Assembly: GCA_003221985.1 (NCBI GenBank)
Contig: QHUQ01000231.1
Span: 1 to 8,060 of the forward strand
Origin: Gemmatimonadota bacterium
Lineage (GTDB): Bacteria; Gemmatimonadota; Gemmatimonadetes; Gemmatimonadales; GWC2-71-9
Direction: 5' to 3'
DNA length: 8,060 bases
Shown here: one piece after another, positions 5,362 through 8,060 of the stretch
Layout: each line of letters begins with the position of its first letter
Position numbering within the stretch: position 1 is the first letter of the stretch
Position numbers and translations under genes: made by a program
The notes under the pieces: generated by a model
Databases searched by the model: none
What the model saw: the letters and a program-made list of their open reading frames with translations, nothing else
What the model was told of the DNA's origin: nothing

Positions 5362-6158
5362 GACTTCACCAGGTACTGGAAAACGGCTTGCAGGTTGTCG
5401 TCGGGCGAAGTCACTTCGTGCTCGCGCGCGAGCGCTCGCGTCTGGTCCGCCCTGACGTGGACGGTGTGCGGATGCTCGTCGATGAGGTCGCGGATCTGAT
5501 GGACGTTGCCTTCGGCAAGGATACGTCCCTGATTGATCAGGAGGATGTTCGCCGTCATCGATTCGATCTCGTGGAGGATATGGCTGGAGACAATGACGCC
5601 TTTGCCGGCGCGGCCCCAGTCCTTGATCATGCGGATCGTCTTGCGTCGCGCAATGGGATCCATGCCGGCGAGCGGTTCGTCGAGAATCAGCAGGTCGGGA
5701 TCGTGAGCGAGGGCCTGGGCCATCTTGACGCGCTGGCGCATGCCCTTGCTGTAGGCACCGATTTTCTTGTGCGCCGCGTCGGTCAGCTCCACCATCTCGA
5801 GCGCGCGGCCCGCCATGGCGCCGGCAAGGGCGTCGGTGGCGCCGTTCAGCCGCACGAGCGCCGTCACCCATTCGAGCCCCGTCATGCGGTCGTAAAACGC
5901 GTCCTGTTCGGGACAGAACCCGATGCGCCGATAGAGCGCCGGGTTCCGCCAGATCGGCTCGCCGAGCACGGTGAGGCTGCCCTTGCTCGGTTTGAGCTGG
6001 CCGGTGACGAGCTTCATCAGCGTCGATTTGCCGGCGCCGTTGGGACCGAGCAACCCGGTGATGCCGGCGGGCACGGTCACCGACACGTCGTTCAGGCCGA
6101 TGACCTGCCCGTACCACTTCGACAGGTGTTCCGCGGTGACAAGGTCACCCGCCGTCAC
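5358..6158 (-). CDS. ABC-2 type transporter ATP-binding protein (second module)
   Basis: The 266-residue cytoplasmic ATPase has every nucleotide-binding motif: Walker A GPNGAGKST (38-46), Q-loop Gln85 in FCPEQD, signature YSKGMRQR (136-143), Walker B LLILDE (156-161) and switch His193 in SSH. It should energise the permease encoded at 4567-5361. I chose GTG 6158 because it overlaps the stop of the first permease as GTGA and has GAGGTGG about 6 bases upstream. A longer frame to 6248 would read across the permease gene and adds no homologous sequence. The region after the ATPase core is short: only about 38 residues follow HPHTVHV, against about 80 in the other ATPase here. It nevertheless ends with the family-like SPDDNLQAVFQYLV, which suggests an internal in-frame loss. 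Confidence 0.93.
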   Translation of the reverse strand: MTAGDLVTAEHLSKWYGQVIGLNDVSVTVPAGITGLLGPNGAGKSTLMKLVTGQLKPSKGSLTVLGEPIWRNPALYRRIGFCPEQDAFYDRMTGLEWVTALVRLNGATDALAGAMAGRALEMVELTDAAHKKIGAYSKGMRQRVKMAQALAHDPDLLILDEPLAGMDPIARRKTIRMIKDWGRAGKGVIVSSHILHEIESMTANILLINQGRILAEGNVHQIRDLIDEHPHTVHVRADQTRALAREHEVTSPDDNLQAVFQYLVKS

Positions 6159-6994
6159 GCAACCACCTCGACTCCGCGCACGCGGCGCTCGAGGATCACC
6201 CCTGAGATCACGATCAGGCCCGCGATCATCATCAGGGAGACCGGCCACGGCGTGTCGTACTTCAGCGGCTGGCGGAAGATGACGTCACCGATCTGGGAGA
6301 GATTGGCCGAAAAGGAAATCCACGAGAGCGACGTGCTGCGCGTCACGGCGTACAGCACGCCGTAGATCGCCTGCGTGAAGAAGATCACCGCGGCGTACAG
6401 AATCCCCACGTACCGGCTGCTCTTCGAGAGCGACGACAGCGCGAGCATCGCGGTGGCGACCATGGTCACCTGGACGAACGAGAAGACGGTGATCGCGGGA
6501 AACAGAAAGATGTTGTTCTTGAAGAACGTGAAGTTGCCCGCGAAGCTGATCTGCACGATCAGCAACACGATGGCCGGCAGCCACGTCACCAGCGCGAGGA
6601 ACGCCATCAGGATCGCGAGCTTGCCGAACACGTACTCCGCACGGGTCAACGGCTTCGACAAATAGATCTGGAGCGCGTTGGCGCGCCGGTCGTTCGCGAT
6701 CAAGCCGGCGCCGACGTAGACCGTCACGAAGAATACGAAAATCTGCTGCTGATCCAGGAACTGCCGGAACGTCTCCGGCGTGGGCGCCAGAAACGCGGCC
6801 TGCGGCAGGTTCGTGGCCGCGTAGATCTGGACGGCGCGCACGAAGAACGGAAACCACGAGACGAGCAGCAGGCCGAGGAACGCCCGCTTCGCGAAGAACG
6901 TGCGAATCCCCGCCCGCGTGATCACGATCCACCCGGTGCCTCCACGCGTCTTGTCGCCGCCGTATCGCCGATAGCCTTGATCGTGTATGGGCAT
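6155..6994 (-). CDS. ABC-2 type transporter permease (first module)
   Basis: This 279-residue protein starts MPIHDQGYRRYGG and has about six membrane segments (near 38-57, 85-101, 126-150, 162-187, 194-216 and 251-267). Between the second and third lies NDRRANALQIYLSKPLTRAE (101-120), followed by YVFGKLA, the ABC-2 permease coupling-loop motif. It should form a homodimer or pair with the ATPase encoded at 7032-7967. The ATG at 6994 is chosen because the conserved GYRRY stretch begins just after it; the 58 codons upstream overlap the ATPase gene and look unlike protein. The Shine-Dalgarno sequence is weak. The gap from the first ATPase is 37 bases and contains a short direct repeat, GTCTCAA. 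Its stop overlaps the GTG start of the second ATPase. Substrate is not identifiable. Confidence 0.92.
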   Translation of the reverse strand: MPIHDQGYRRYGGDKTRGGTGWIVITRAGIRTFFAKRAFLGLLLVSWFPFFVRAVQIYAATNLPQAAFLAPTPETFRQFLDQQQIFVFFVTVYVGAGLIANDRRANALQIYLSKPLTRAEYVFGKLAILMAFLALVTWLPAIVLLIVQISFAGNFTFFKNNIFLFPAITVFSFVQVTMVATAMLALSSLSKSSRYVGILYAAVIFFTQAIYGVLYAVTRSTSLSWISFSANLSQIGDVIFRQPLKYDTPWPVSLMMIAGLIVISGVILERRVRGVEVVA

Positions 6995-7031
6995 TGAGCT
7001 CGATCGTTGAGACTTGAGACTTTGCCAGTTG

Positions 7032-7967
<936 letters not shown>

Positions 7968-8060
7968 TCGTTTGGATATACGGCCTGGTGGACCGAAAAG
8001 GTCCGCCTTTTAGAACTCTGTAGAGAAACCACACACAACGCAGAAACCGCGGAACCCGCA
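7968..8060 (-). promoter_or_regulatory. Leader and probable promoter region of the ABC operon
   Basis: This 93-base stretch lies upstream of the first ATPase and holds no coding frame I can support. A weak promoter can be drawn on the minus strand as TTGTGT (8038-8033), 18 bases, and TCTAAA (8014-8009). Downstream of it two short inverted repeats overlap: GGACC/GGTCC (7990-8004) and AAAAGG/CCTTTT (7996-8011). They share bases and cannot form together. The promoter call is weak; the hairpin-forming sequences are seen directly. Confidence 0.3.

Noticed and set aside
5362..6117. N-terminal extension of the second permease (as if an ATPase-permease fusion)
   Set aside because: The extension is an out-of-frame reading of the ATPase gene, without ATPase motifs; the ATGA overlap gives the natural start.
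5388..6365. A 325-codon open frame on the plus strand
   Set aside because: It is the antisense of the second ATPase, whose Walker motifs are unambiguous.
7970..7990. TATATC close to the first ATPase start as a -10 box for a leaderless mRNA
   Set aside because: No acceptable -35 element lies at the right distance and no TG extension is present.

Overview
The window is a GC-rich, densely packed bacterial chromosomal segment with ordinary housekeeping and cell-envelope genes. It has no RNA gene, transposase, phage gene or CRISPR array that I can support. A short palindromic repeat occurs twice, at 1466-1496 and 2830-2860. Its translations contain strings such as SGFSRTV, VRLKPDTT and PAEAGHY, which I recall as recurrent in Acidobacteriota genomes, especially Vicinamibacteria. 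Together with the GC content and the gene types, this makes that group my best guess for the host. This is inference, not proof.

Left part (1-1355): the N-terminal third of an aldehyde dehydrogenase gene runs leftwards off the edge (start near 340). Diverging from it is a rightward pair. The first gene encodes a receiver-like protein that has lost its phospho-acceptor aspartate (558-956). The second encodes a PilZ-type c-di-GMP-binding-like protein (981-1355). The pair suggests a small signalling unit.

Middle part (1356-3495): a convergent intergenic spacer carries the first palindromic repeat. It is followed by a leftward two-gene operon with overlapping stop and start codons: a gamma-glutamylcyclotransferase-like protein (2983-3387), then a secreted M28 zinc peptidase with a C-terminal FN3-like domain (1502-2986). 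A well-formed sigma70-type promoter (3426-3454) precedes the operon. The 5' end of the peptidase gene contains a degenerate tandem repeat and the second copy of the palindromic repeat, which encodes part of the signal peptide.

Right part (3496-7967): a leftward five-gene operon reads ATPase, permease, ATPase, permease, then a membrane-anchored protein of unknown function. These are two ABC-2 type exporter modules in tandem, joined by 4-base stop/start overlaps, plus a single-pass anchored protein. The substrate cannot be read from sequence. In the second module the ATPase has a shortened C-terminal region and the permease seems to lack its last membrane helix. A hairpin at 3440-3470 probably ends this operon and overlaps the -35 element of the next promoter.

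No clearly new defence or mobile system is visible. The most unusual points are the repeat built into a signal peptide, the degenerate receiver next to PilZ, and the reduced second ABC module.
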